From assembly GCF_029784155.1 (NCBI RefSeq), contig NC_073692.1, positions 321,343,906 through 321,407,905 of the forward strand: DNA of 64,000 bases, given 5' to 3'. The notes under the pieces are model-generated. The model worked only from the letters and a program-made list of their open reading frames with translations. It had not been told where the DNA came from and did not search any database. Every line of letters begins with the position of its first letter. Position 1 is the first letter of the stretch. Positions 35,450-47,000 of this stretch are shown here, one piece after another. The stretch is from Uranotaenia lowii. Taxonomy: Eukaryota; Arthropoda; Insecta; Diptera; Culicidae. Made by a program: the position numbers and the translations under genes.

Positions 35450-36123
35450 TATTGAGGTTCAGCCTGGATTAGATATTTTTTTGCACAACTCGAGAACTTA
35501 TCTTAGAAATGAAAGCTTTTGGGTACGAAAAAATGGGTAAGATTATAAGAAACGCCTACCTCCTTCAAAACTGGAGAAGGGGATGGTCCCATACAGGTTT
35601 TTAGCATAAATCGAGCACTTATCAATCAAAAGCGACCATCTTTTGTAAGAAAAGTTGTTTGCGTACGAATAATTTTGGACTCTTGCTTTTTTCATGGCGG
35701 AGTAGAAAAGGAGACAAGTATTTTTTTATATTTCTTTTGGCATAACTCGAAAATTTATCAAATAAATGAAGCCAAATGAGGCTTGTGACGTTATTTAAAT
35801 GGTTACAATGTTTTTATGAATATTACTGAGCTCTTCCCACTTTTGAAGAGGGAGAGAGTGGAGGATCCATATCTACCAAACAAAACATACATTTTGGCAT
35901 AACTAATGAACTCATTAAACTTACAAAAACACAGTGGAAATTTCAGATCTGGAAAAAACTTAAATGTCAAGTTCCACTAATAAAATGTAATCATCTCCAG
36001 CTGCAGTTTTAATTTTAAAATGGTTTTTTTTTCTGATTTATGCTGAAATTGATTAAAATAATACTATACAAAAAAAATCAAATAATTTTAACATATTTCA
36101 TTTATTTTTGGTAGGTCAGCTTA
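35450..36123 (+). mobile_element. Helitron-like fragment, same family as 5.4-9.7 kb
   Basis: Units with AACTCGAGAACTTATC, GGTACGAAAAAATG and a purine-rich GGAGAAGGGGATGGTCCCAT block repeat about four times. The right edge TTTTTGGTAGGTCAGCTTAT resembles a decayed GTCAGCTAGT terminus. Confidence 0.4.
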
Positions 36124-36239
36124 TAATGTAATAAAAAATTTTGGAACATTTATTCATCCAAAACGGCTTACCATGATCTATTGATCTGGAATCAATATTC
36201 AAAATCTGCTATCCAACGTACTTGAGATCGACCCTAAAA

Positions 36240-37760
36240 CATTATTGAAAGAGCAGTAAATCAGGATTTTACATTTGCTCTGACGTTTCAAATCCTCGGT
36301 CACTTTCTTTACGCCAAATTATCGAACCAGTACTCGTAGTCAACTGAGTCCAAACAGCCAGAACTGTTTGCTACTTAGCGTGTGTATGCCTATTGCCCTG
36401 AACCTTCAAAGTCCCAGCAAGAATATTCTGCCAAAGTGTCACATCTCTTGGTATAAATACGACACAACAACGAAGGGATACCAACCATGTTAATGCGTTC
36501 GCGTTGTTCGATCCGCATTCGAGCGCATATTGGGAGCGAGTTAATAAACAGAACATTGATAGGACGATACTGTGTTCGGTCAAACAAGGAGGAGGACGAC
36601 GCGACGGTGACGATTCCAGGGGTAGTGAGATTGACCACTTATCAGTGCAGGCCGCCCGAGGATGTTGGTACGAATATCAAGAAGCGGCTTCTACTGCGTC
36701 TATAATCGCAAAGCAAAGCGGCTTTCCGCGTTCCGCTTTTCTTGTACTCAACCTTCTAGCATAAGGGCTCGGATAAACGGAACCGATCGAGAGCCTTGAT
36801 CACCATAGCCACTTTAAGGTTATTCAGATCAAGAACTCCGTTCGCTGGAAAGACAAATGTGGTCCGCGAGGCGAGCCGAGGGGTTCTGTTTATTGTACCG
36901 GTCAGCCAGTCCGTCGTCGTCTTCGATTTGGCAGCCAGCGACAACGCCACAGCCAAACCAGCCCACCCGATTCCTGGAGCTCTTTCGACTTGGTCGATCA
37001 TGCCATGCCGGGTGCCCTTTAGACTGGGGCCGCGCTAAACCTTGCGCTCGATTGCGTTTCCCCTCTACTCACTTACATATTATTGGCCGGATTGGTCGGA
37101 CCGGATCGAATCTTCCAATAAAATCCACGCGGGCACACCGGTATCCGCGAGCAGTCCTTTGGTATATGAAAGTATGTAGATGCGCGCATGCATATACATA
37201 TCAAATCGATAGCATAAATCAATGCCGTGTGACATATATCCTTCGGATGTCAGTGGCAGATATGCTACTTACTTCTTTTCTGGTTGTTGTGGATGCTGCT
37301 GTGTGCCCTTTTGCGGCGGTCTCGTCGCGTCTGCGCTTCGTCTGAACGCCCGATATGGCTGCTTGTTGCGCAGAGGATGCGTTAATGCGCTGCCGCCGCT
37401 AACCGGCCGGCCGGCCGTGAATCTTCGCGGGCCTATGCGCATGGGTTGTTCATCGAATCAGCTAACTAGAACACCGGCGATTGGTGACGCTATTCGAACA
37501 GAAGAAGAGGAACAAGTTTGAAATGTTTTCGGTTTGTCCTGGTAACATTTCAAGTGTTTCTGCTAAAGGTTGGACCGGAATAGAACCTTTGGTTTGCGCT
37601 GATATAGGCCTCATGCCTGCAGTAAGTTATGCTGCTGGTGAGAAGTATTCCAAACTACCTTCCTACTTACTAGGTTGTATCTGTGCACTGGTCGGTGGCA
37701 TTTTTCCGACGAGTTATTTGATGTTCGTTTCGTTTCGTTGAAAGATGCCGGCCGGGGAAA
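36240..37760. other. GC-rich island, no confirmed gene
   Basis: A CpG-rich block includes AACCGGCCGGCCGGCCGTGA near 37400. Open frames overlap on both strands, the longest being 162 codons at 36857-37345, without domains. It could be a regulatory region or a non-coding exon of the gene starting at 11804. Confidence 0.3.
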
Positions 37761-39170
37761 AGAACTAAAATCAATGTGTGGCAGTTACATAAATTCAATA
37801 AATGATCGGACATTGCGAGGAAATTCTTGGTAGCAGTTCAAAGTAATTGCGGAGAATGTTTTCTTCCGCGTGGATCGCATGATAAGTTGCGGCAATTATG
37901 GGAAGCTTTATTCAATATTTTTCTGTTTGTTAATATTTGCATGCATGCCATATGTGTAACAACTATTTGCTGTTATTTTCTATTAATTATCTGTTTTTAA
38001 CATTTATTCTGATAACAGTCAATACGATTTGCAATATCAATATACATACCAAGACCAAATATTGAGAACACCACTTTGATAAAATACATTTAGAATGTTT
38101 GAAATATGGCGCTCCTATGTAGATTACGGCTTTCAATACTTTTTGTTGCGCTACTAATGCTTCAAGTTATGAAGAGATATTGATCTTTTCTTTGAACTAT
38201 AAAAATGCTTTAGGCCAGCTATTGCTCTGAGATGTTACCTTAAAAGTTAATTAAAAGTGCAATACTATTTGGTCATATGGAATTGATTCAGTTGAATCGC
38301 TTTTAGCAAACCATTGCCTTTTTAAAACCGGATTGCGATTTTATTCACTTGAAAACGTCTATTAAGTTGTTGTTTTTTTTACTTTTGATTATTCAAAGAT
38401 AGTCTTTAGTCTTTATAAAATCAGTTCTTCAACTAAACACAAAAATTACTTGAAAAGTGTTTGTATGAGAATTTTGTATGAGATCTCCATTTTGGATAGA
38501 AGTGTTTATGTTATATAATAAATCGTCAAAACTTCCTTGTGTTCCAAATAGATAGACATCGAATTGGAACCTCGTGCCCATTTTAAAAGAAGAAGGCGTC
38601 CATCAGTAAACTATATCATTTTTTAATGTCTTATCATGTTTGTATTCCAAAATTGATACAAATTGCTTGAAAGTTATTCAAATTGTATAGTTTTCATATT
38701 GATTCAGTATTGGAGCCCGCAATTTGAAAGTCTTCTTCTTCTTCTTCTCTGTTTGTGGTTTGTCACATTTGATTTTTTTAAGATGAGAAACTTGTTGGAC
38801 TAATGGCGACGACCATGTGTCCAGTTTTAAAGTTAATGGGGTCTTTCAGTAGAAAAAAAATCTTGTAATGTTTAAATTTGCATGTGTTTAGAATTTTACA
38901 AAAATATCTTGAAAATTCGGGTTTAGTTATATTTTATATTGATTCTGTATGGAATCCTCCCCCGACCCTAACCCGTTTGAGAAAAAAGGAGAGATCATCT
39001 CATTGTGTCATTGTGTTCCTCTTTTTGTAAAATTATTTGAAGATGTTCAAGTTATGTTCCTGTCAATATTGATTTTATTTGTGTAGGAGCCTTCTTTTTA
39101 AAAAAATTCGTCATGTTGCTTGTGTGCTATATGTGATGACAATCAGAGTGATCATTACAATTTTTCCTGT
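37761..39170. repeat. AT-rich DNA with diverged internal repeat units (about 38.44-39.16 kb)
   Basis: From about 38440, units with CTTGTGTTCCAAAT, ATTGATTCAGTATTGGAGCC and CATATTGATT-type words recur three to four times at roughly 180-bp spacing. A further pair of related units lies at 42560-42840. The pattern resembles the internal repeats of the Helitron-like elements, but no termini were found. Confidence 0.4.
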
Positions 39171-39665
39171 TTTAGCTTAGCAGAGCTTGATTGACTACTT
39201 ACATCCACTTTAAATCGTCAAATCCAAAATGCTTTTCCACTATAAATATATTTGTATGACAAAAAATCCGTTAGATATTTTTTATTTTGTATTTTTAGTT
39301 GAGTTGAGTATCTCAATGAAGGATTAGTGGGACTGTTCGAAGAACACTAACTTATAGCATTTTGAACTCCACGATCGCTGAATCAGATGTGGCTTAGAAT
39401 GAATTCGACATCGCCAATGGTTGCTACTCCGTAATTGTCCGAGGCCATCAGTTTAGATCAGAGGTCAAAAGAATGGTGTTCGAGATTGACAACACATTCA
39501 CAATGTTTAAAACTGATGCTCTCTCTTTAAACGTCAATGACGGCGCCGGCCACGTCCTAGTTGTCAATGGATGCGTAGGAAAAATAGAGAAAAGGATAAT
39601 AGAAATAAATTTGTGTTTTAGGACCGAGGTCACTTCTGCATTCTTACAAAAAAAACTTATTTTTT
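39171..39665 (-). mobile_element. Retroposon of the (AGCTT)-tail family, minus strand
   Basis: The left end reads TTAGCTTAGCAGAGCTTGAT. The body carries conserved blocks CATCGCCAATGGTTGCTACT, GGTCAAAAGAATGGTG and GGCGCCGGCCACGTCCTAG. These blocks are shared with 49057-49500 and, inverted, with 61929-62150. No coding sequence is preserved. Confidence 0.65.
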
Positions 39666-39825
39666 TGAGAAATACCTGAACACGGTTTGAGCTGCAAATT
39701 TATTAAAATTTGGTACAAGATTACTCGGTTATCACTGGTTATCACTAAAAATTTCAAATCAATATTAGGTATCACTAAATTCAATTACTACTCAAAAAAA
39801 AAAAAAAAAGATTTCTAACTGAAAT

Positions 39826-39909
39826 AATCTCAATCAAAATTTTACAGTTTTGGAAAAATACAAATAATGAAAAGTATTTTTTCAAAACAGTAAAATTTTG
39901 ATTGAGATT
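39826..39909. other. Long hairpin: 36-bp arms, 12-nt loop
   Basis: AATCTCAATCAAAATTTTAC at 39826 and the following 16 nt pair with 39874-39909 with about two mismatches. The loop is AAATAATGAAAA. The size resembles a microRNA precursor, but a small inverted-repeat remnant is equally possible. Confidence 0.6.
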
Positions 39910-40002
39910 TCTTGAAGACCGATAGACGCGAATGATTTTTCCATCTTATTCATGTTTCATCTTATTTTTTCAATTCCAAGATTATAGATCTAAACATAGT
40001 TA

Positions 40003-41857
40003 TCTAATATATAAAGATGAGTTGGACTATATATGTTTGTTTGTATGCACCTTATACAAATCGATTTGGTACAGAGATGTAGTTGGACCATGGTAAGGTT
40101 TTAGTAATAGTTTTGAGCCCCTCCCACCTAAGAAAAGGGACCCTCCCATACACCTTTCGTTTTTATTCCCACGAATTAAAAGTCATGGCACCATTTTGTC
40201 AACCGATTTTCGTTTCCTTTGGCGGGGTTATTTTCACCATCACCATGGGCCGGGCATTAGAAGCAACCATCCAGAGTTCACGTGTACTGGATAGTAAATC
40301 AAAGCTTGCTCAGCATTAAAAATTCGAGCGGAGAAAAATTGGCGGGTGTTTTTTCCTTCTACTATTCAAAGCACGTGGTACCGGTGCGAGGAATTTGATT
40401 GCAATAATGAGTCTTCATTAAGGATAAAAAAAAACTATTCGCCTTATAGAAATAAGTGGTTAAAGATCGACTAGAATATGCAGTGTGTAAAGTATGGATA
40501 CATTAATTCATGTTCATTATGAATTGACTTATTCAGTTGAATAACTATTTGGACTGAAAACTAAAGTTCTAACTTTTTGGAACCAACCATTTTCAAATTT
40601 TTGAAACTCCTCATAGGGAAAAAAAAATTAATAAAACTGAGGGTTGTAAGTTCAAGGCTGCGATCTAAAAAGTTTGAATGCCGTGTAGGAATTTAATTCA
40701 CAATAGGAATTAATCAGTTAAACGTTCATTTTATGCAAAAAGTTAAAACCAAATTAAACGCACGAGAATGTTGGCAATTTAATCTGAAGTTTTTAGTTTT
40801 CTAGAATTCAATTTCATTTGTCAATTTTTAAATTTTAAGTTATTATTGATCATCGATGTGTTCGATTCTACCATCCAATTATAAGAAAACTTAAAAAACA
40901 CATTGAAAACATGCAGAGGAATTCTTTTATAAGGTTTAGAAATAAAACTTAAATAGGTTTTCCATTCTACGGGGAGATCTTGAAAAGAGGTCGTTTACAT
41001 TTGTTTACAAGCTTAATACTTTGGATTTTCACTAGATAACACATAGAAAAGATTAAAAAAATTTTTTATCATTTGATGATAATAAAAGGGGTAATGCAAT
41101 TCAAGCTTCCTAAAATGATGGGTGGAAAATAAGGTTGCCAGAATTTTTTTCCGAGCGTATCGAAACCGAACAAATCCAGCCAATTTTATCGAAAAACCTG
41201 GCAAAATCCAGCATTTGATTTCAAAATGTTCAAATATCCAGACAAACTTGGTCAAACCGCGGAATTATTCAGTTAAAATAACGAGAAATATACTTGCAAT
41301 ACTTTTTTTTCACCAACCACATCAGCAGATTTTAAATTGTATACCTATCAAGCTTCCAAACACAAGTTATGATTATTTCTAAAACTTGCCATTTTTTAAA
41401 TGAACGTATTTGAACGTAAAAATGAAAAATTTTAATAATTAAATCTCAGTTTAAGTTACGTTTTAAAAATATTGTGAATAAATCCTGGCAAAATCCGGGC
41501 ATTTTGCAACAAAATCCGGGAAACCGGGCCAGACCGGATAAATTCGGGCAACCTGGAAACCTTAGATTGAAATGTTTTTTTGTGATAGAAAGGATAAGCA
41601 TTCAAGGGAAATTAGTTCAAATTTCCATTAGCAAACCTAAAAACTATTAGTTCAATAATATGAAAACGATAATTTTTTCTTATAATCCCAATTAAAACTT
41701 TAAGAAGACTTACAAAACTCACATAGCTTACATGGCCAAACATGGTCCAATTGGTTATGATGAAGAACAAAAAGCTTACAAAATTTCAAAAAGTCAAATG
41801 ACTCATTTTGATTAATGTTTTATGTGAACCCGAGCAAGGCCGGGTAAAATCAGCTAG
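40003..41857 (+). mobile_element. Helitron-like non-autonomous element
   Basis: The 5' end TCTAATATATAAAGATG is preceded by A. The 3' end has CCCG (41829-41832) pairing with CGGG (41841-41844), then TAAAATCAGCTAG (CTAG at 41854-41857), followed by T. These features match Helitron insertion between A and T with a short 3' hairpin near CTRR. There is no Rep/helicase. A 431-bp TA-flanked element is nested at 41132-41562. Confidence 0.65.
41132..41562. mobile_element. TA-flanked MITE nested in the Helitron-like element
   Basis: The ends AGGTTGCCAGAAT and (complement) AGGTTTCCAGGT form a short inverted repeat, with TA at 41130-41131 and 41563-41564. Internal words such as AAATCCGGGCATTTTG and ACCGGATAAATTCGGGCA recur in decayed form at 44.4-44.75 kb and 46.1-46.6 kb. 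Confidence 0.55.
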
Positions 41858-43497
41858 TAAGGTATAAATTCCGTTAAAAGTAAGATCAGTGGTATGATTC
41901 AATAATTATATATTGCAAAAAATACTGAAATGCAAAAACTTAAGAACTTTACTTTGATTACAAATTCGGATGCGCCTCAAATTAAAACTCGAACTTATGG
42001 AAAAAAACATAAAGTTATCAGTGCAATCCGTCGCCAAAATATCTCTTTCCAGATTTGAAAAATTAGAAATACTTAGCTTCGGCTTTTTGCATACATCTTA
42101 TGTTTTCTCATGAAAATATTTCACGAATAGAATCGTTGACGCTTATAAAACTTTCTCGCACTTGTTTGTCGAATAAATACTATAAATTTATTTAAATTTC
42201 ATATAAGAAATTTTTCTGCACCGAAAAAACGCGTCTGATTGTTTCACCAACGCCTACTTTTACATTTCGATTTTTTCGTGGTGGTCGAAATCTTGACATT
42301 TTGAAAATTTTACCATGCAAAAATGTTTTCAAGATCTTTTGGCGTTGTATGTTTTCACAGCACTGTTTCTATTTCAGCCGTATGTGATAGAAATATTGTT
42401 ATTTTTGCATCACAGATTGCGAAACTACAACACGTGTTGTTAAAAAACTTGAAGGCCACAGATCTTGAAAATGTTTTTGCATGGCAAACTTTTTAAAATG
42501 TGCAAAAAGTAAAAAAACTTCTACCACTTTTTTCCAACACTAGTGAATTTGCAATAAGGAGTCTAAATAAAACTTGTTTGTGTTCCAAATTTGATAAAAA
42601 CCTCTTGAAAACTTTTCTTTTTGTGTCGTATTTTATTTTTGTTCTTTGGGAGATTCGTCTCCTCAAAACGTGGGAAGGGTAAAATAGTAGAAAAAATCAT
42701 CTTATTATGTCATAATTTTCATGTGTACCAAATTAGATGAAAATTGTATAAGTTAAGTCTCTTTTTCTAAAAATTTTTGTATGTGACTCACCCAGAAGGG
42801 TTTTTCTGTATAATATTTAATCTTGTTGTGTAATCTTCAAATGTCAGCATAAGCCACTTTTTCATTTTCATCTGATCAAATTCTCAAAAATATAGTTTTC
42901 TTAAAAGAATACTGAAGGATTTAAAAAAAATAAATGAATTTTAACAATTGTAAATTTTCATGCAAAGAATTTTATAAATAAGTTTTGAAAAAAAAAAAAC
43001 ATCTTTTCGCGAACTCATATGAGGTGCTCATACTCGTAGTTTATTTTAAGGTTTTCATAACAAAAATCACGAAAAGATGAGAATGTCTGAAATCGACCTT
43101 TCAAATTTAGTTTAAATTTCGAACAAAACTTATACAGTTTTGATTTTTTTTATGGAGAACCAGTGAATGTTACGAGTTTTTGCTTGGTTTTAAATATGTT
43201 GTGATTATATGACGATGTCGAGAATAACCTCAAAAACAAACATGGGTATATGATACTTCACAACAATGATTCAACATATTATGAATTTTTTTTTCAAACA
43301 CCTTCCATGTTATTTTTTTTTTGAGTTTTCGAAACTTGAACTCAGTTAGAAATAAGAACAATACCAAAAATGCTGAATACATGAGGAAATTACTTTCCAA
43401 AACAATTTTCCTACTTATGATCATCACACAAACGTGAAAAAAATTACATTAATAAATTAATGTAAATGATGTTCCTTACTTTGAATAAGAAATGTGC
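41858..43497. other. AT-rich DNA with an inverted repeat
   Basis: It contains 41-bp arms at 42297-42337 and 42460-42500 (AGATCTTGAAAA...GCATGG and complement) that can fold over about 120 bp. Two internal repeat units resembling those at 38.5 kb lie at 42560-42840. No gene was found. Confidence 0.4.
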
Positions 43498-43517
43498 TTG
43501 AAAGTAAATTTTGTACA

Positions 43518-43983
43518 GTCTTGTATGTATATATGTATGTATGTATGTTGGTAATCCACCATGGGTGCACGGATTCACCGCAGTTTCTGCCAAAGTATGG
43601 GTTCACATGCATTCCTTAGATTATTAGGTTCGACAAATCTCCAATGCAGCGCGCCACCATACCCGGACCCCATGGCTTCGTATGAACTGTTATGTGGTGA
43701 ATGTATTGCGTGTGTTGATGTAGGTATATTTTGGAAGAACGAATCAATCAGGTGGGCTAGTTTATTTACAGGTATTCCGGCATCCGTGTATATACCTGGC
43801 CAGCTGGCAACTGATTGAACATTCCAATTGTCAGTTATATAATGAAACACATCTTACCTGTCGGCCCGCTTATGGGATTCGAACCCAAAAGTTTTTCTTG
43901 CCGATACCGGGAATTGAACCCAGTACGCCTGGCGTACCAATACCAGACTCGCGCCAGCCTATCCACTAGACCACATCGGCGCT
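43518..43983 (-). mobile_element. tRNA-derived SINE, about 466 bp, minus strand
   Basis: The head is a tRNA-like fold (43900-43980). The body contains AGTTGCCAGCTGGCCAGGTA and a block ending TCCGTGCACCCATGG. The tail is (CATA)n at about 43526-43550. The 20-bp TTGAAAGTAAATTTTGTACA flanks both sides (43498-43517 and 43984-44003), proving LINE-type insertion. A second B box (GGGTTCGAATCCC, about 43873-43885) lies just downstream of the tRNA-like unit. Open frames on both strands through the body are incidental. Confidence 0.88.
43900..43980 (-). ncRNA. tRNA-like head of the SINE (not a functional tRNA)
   Basis: Minus strand, 81 nt. The acceptor stem GCCGATG pairs with TATCGGC over 7 positions including one G-T. 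The D arm is GTCT/AGGC, and the T arm CTGGG/CCCGG has a 7-nt loop TTCAATT. The A box is TGGTCTAGTGG and the B box GGGTTCAATTCCC. The anticodon arm TGGCG/CGCCA closes a 17-nt loop instead of 7, so no normal anticodon is presented. Confidence 0.75.
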
Positions 43984-44003
43984 TTGAAAGTAAATTTTGT
44001 ACA

Positions 44004-47000
44004 TTTTGTATATTTTGTACAGTCTTGGCTACAAATTCGAAATTTTCGAAACACTAGAATACGAAAACGAATTAAAATTTCGAATTGAACCAAAATTTAA
44101 ATTATTGAACATGAGAGAACTTATTCAAAGCACATAAATTCAATTGAATTAAATTTGACAAACAGAAGAACATTTCATTTTTTTTTTCAAGAGTGGCAGT
44201 GATAAATGTTAGCGTATAAATTTTTCCAGGTTATCAAAATAAAAGGCTATACTGTTGAGGTTGAGAAGTTAAGTCTCTTGAAAAAACAATGAGTAACAGA
44301 TGAATAAAAATAAAGAATTCCATGCGCAAACTGTAAATTGAAATATCAAATTTTTAATTTTAAAATAGACGGCGACCGTCTTTTAAAATTTAGAATCCTG
44401 AAAAGTAAGTGTTTCAAATTGCCTGGATTTAACCGGACCTACCCGACTCTTCAAAGCAAAAATGGGAATTTACTGGTCCAGTCCGGTTCCCCGAATATCG
44501 AAGAAATAAAAACGTTTTTTTTAACAAAATCCAAACTCAAAACTCAATTAAGCTTACGAAATTTATTATTTTTGCGTCCGATAACAAATGTGCTTTTAAC
44601 TTGTTTTAGCGAAATATTTTTTTGAATTATGGGATAAGGTTATAAAAATACCTGAATTGTCTCTGATAGTACCTGATTTTTTAGTTTAAAATTTAAAAAT
44701 ACTCGGATTTGTCTGGCAAGGCAAGGTACGTACAGGAAAAAATCTGGAATGCTTATTGTATAATTTCAAGATGAAAAAGATAAGTTTTTAGCCTTTTCAA
44801 AGAATTTGTTTCAATTGTAACGTCTTACCATTTAAAAAACTGATTTATAAAATTTATATAATAACCCATGGGAACAACATTTTTAGCGCCGATTTTTCAA
44901 TGACAGATTTGGACATTTTTGGCATCTTGAACTCGAATCTTCTGTCTGATTTTTTCTATTACCTCTCTCTTGGTGATCTGGCGTTTATACGTAGAAAAAT
45001 TGAGTCAGATTTGAGTGAAATCAATGATTGACAACTGATGAACTTACAAATCTACATACATGAACAAAAAGATCTACATACATTCTAAATTTGTTTATTA
45101 TCCTCCATTCAATCAAACAATAATACTTTGCCTAGATATTCTAATTTCAGAGAAACAATGATCTTTTAAACTCAATTTCCACATTTTTAAAAACCTTTGA
45201 AAAGATATCATTACAAGTATTTCTGATATTTCTACAAATTTGTTGAAGATTGTAAAACGATTTTACTTTTGATTTATTTTTTTTTTCTAAAATTCAATAT
45301 GGTTAGAAAACTTCTTAAAAAACTTCGTAATATTCCCCTATAAATGTTAAAAATGGGAGAAAGCTAACAAAAAAAAATCTATAACTTTAAAATTTATAAC
45401 ATTTTAAACTATTTTTGAACTTTGGTAATGTTTCACAGTTTTGAAAAATATGCACAGAAATTTCTTAAATGATTTTCAATCTATTTTCAAAAGTTATCCA
45501 AAAAACAAAAACTGAAGGAATCAAGCATATTAGGATTCAGGGCACCCAAATAAATCAGAATATTCTTTAAAATTGTTTGCAACTTCGAGAAATTTTAATT
45601 TTGTGGACTTGTGGAATTTACCAAACCCTATTGAATGTGGAGTTGAGCATTTAGGAAAACAAAAAAAAAATAAATAAAATTTCGGCTAAAACACTACAAA
45701 TCAGCATAAAATGTTTAATGACATAACGTTTTTTTTCGAATAAAAGTTGTGATAGCGATGTGTAATAAAGTAATAAATAGGTACTAGGTTAGAATGTTTA
45801 TTGCGAATTCTGTTGAGTATCGTGAGTAGTAAACACCTCCCACATGGATATCAACTTGTTGATGTGTTAAATTGGTATTGATTATTGATTTTTAAAGTTA
45901 TAATTGATTTTAAGTTCTGAACTTATTTGATTTATTTTTTTTTTAGAATAAAAACTATTTTAAAGAGGATTTAAGATTTCCGGGTGTCAAGATTTAAGTT
46001 TCAAAACAAAAAGTTTGTAGAATCGCAATTTGAAATTGACAATTAAAAATAAGGTTCAATTTGTGAACGTCATATAGTGTCGTAAAATGAAATGTCTTAG
46101 GCCTTGAGGGATATGTAAGCATTTAAAAATTTTGTTTACACGTATCCGAGCCGGGCTATTGCGGCAATTTTTTTTCGATAAACCTGATAAAAACGACATG
46201 GTTGGCAACGACTGACAACGACGGTTTGACTTCAAAATTTTCAATAAAAAAAACCAGGCAATGTCCGTGCAAATCTAAGCAAAATTTGAAGCAAAGAAAA
46301 GAAAAACATGTAAGAGAATCATCGAGGCACATTAGCTTCATTTTCATTTCTTTATATATAATTTTTTTTTTTTGTTCTTATGTAAAATACTCTAAAAAAT
46401 CGTTTTTAACCCAACATTCAAAACTTACCATCACGTGATTTGAGTTCATTGCTAAGTTTTGCGGAAAAAAGGTAAAAAAACGATGGAAACTGGGCAGTTT
46501 TCCAAAAAAAAACGGGCTTCCATGCCGATCCGGAGTTGTCTTGAAATTTTCACTAAATATTTTAGCAAGGCCGGATTATACCGTGCAATTTTAAAAGCCT
46601 GGCTAAATAGGACTAATAGTCAATTTTCTGACATGTTTGTTTAACACTTGTTTTTAAATACCTTTTGAGATCAAGCAGCTTCTCGTTACTACGGGAAATT
46701 TTTTCCTTGAACTGAAAATTTTACTTAAAAAAAACATTGGGAAATTCAGTTAAAGTGTGCCGAGATATATGCTTTACATTTGCTTAAAGTTGAGTTTGAT
46801 AAATTGAAAAAATAACTAACGAATGACGACTTGTTATGGAGTAAAACTAATCTAAAAGTTATTGCATACTTCTCGAAAAGAAATTTTTTAAATTAGAAAA
46901 TAAGAAAAAAATTAAAAATTTTAAAAAAATAATAAGAAAAAAACTTCTCGTCATAGTTTTAGCACCAGAGCAATATTCTCACTAGGTTTAAGAACAAACA

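Noticed and set aside
36857..37345. 162-codon frame as a coding exon
   Set aside because: It is Arg/Ser/Pro-rich from GC-rich DNA, overlaps similar frames on both strands, and has no domain.
43561..43850. Open frames in both strands of the SINE body as genes
   Set aside because: They lie within the SINE bounded by the 20-bp target duplication and have no independent support.
43900..43980. Functional tRNA gene
   Set aside because: The anticodon loop is 17 nt, and the unit is the head of a SINE with target duplication and tail.
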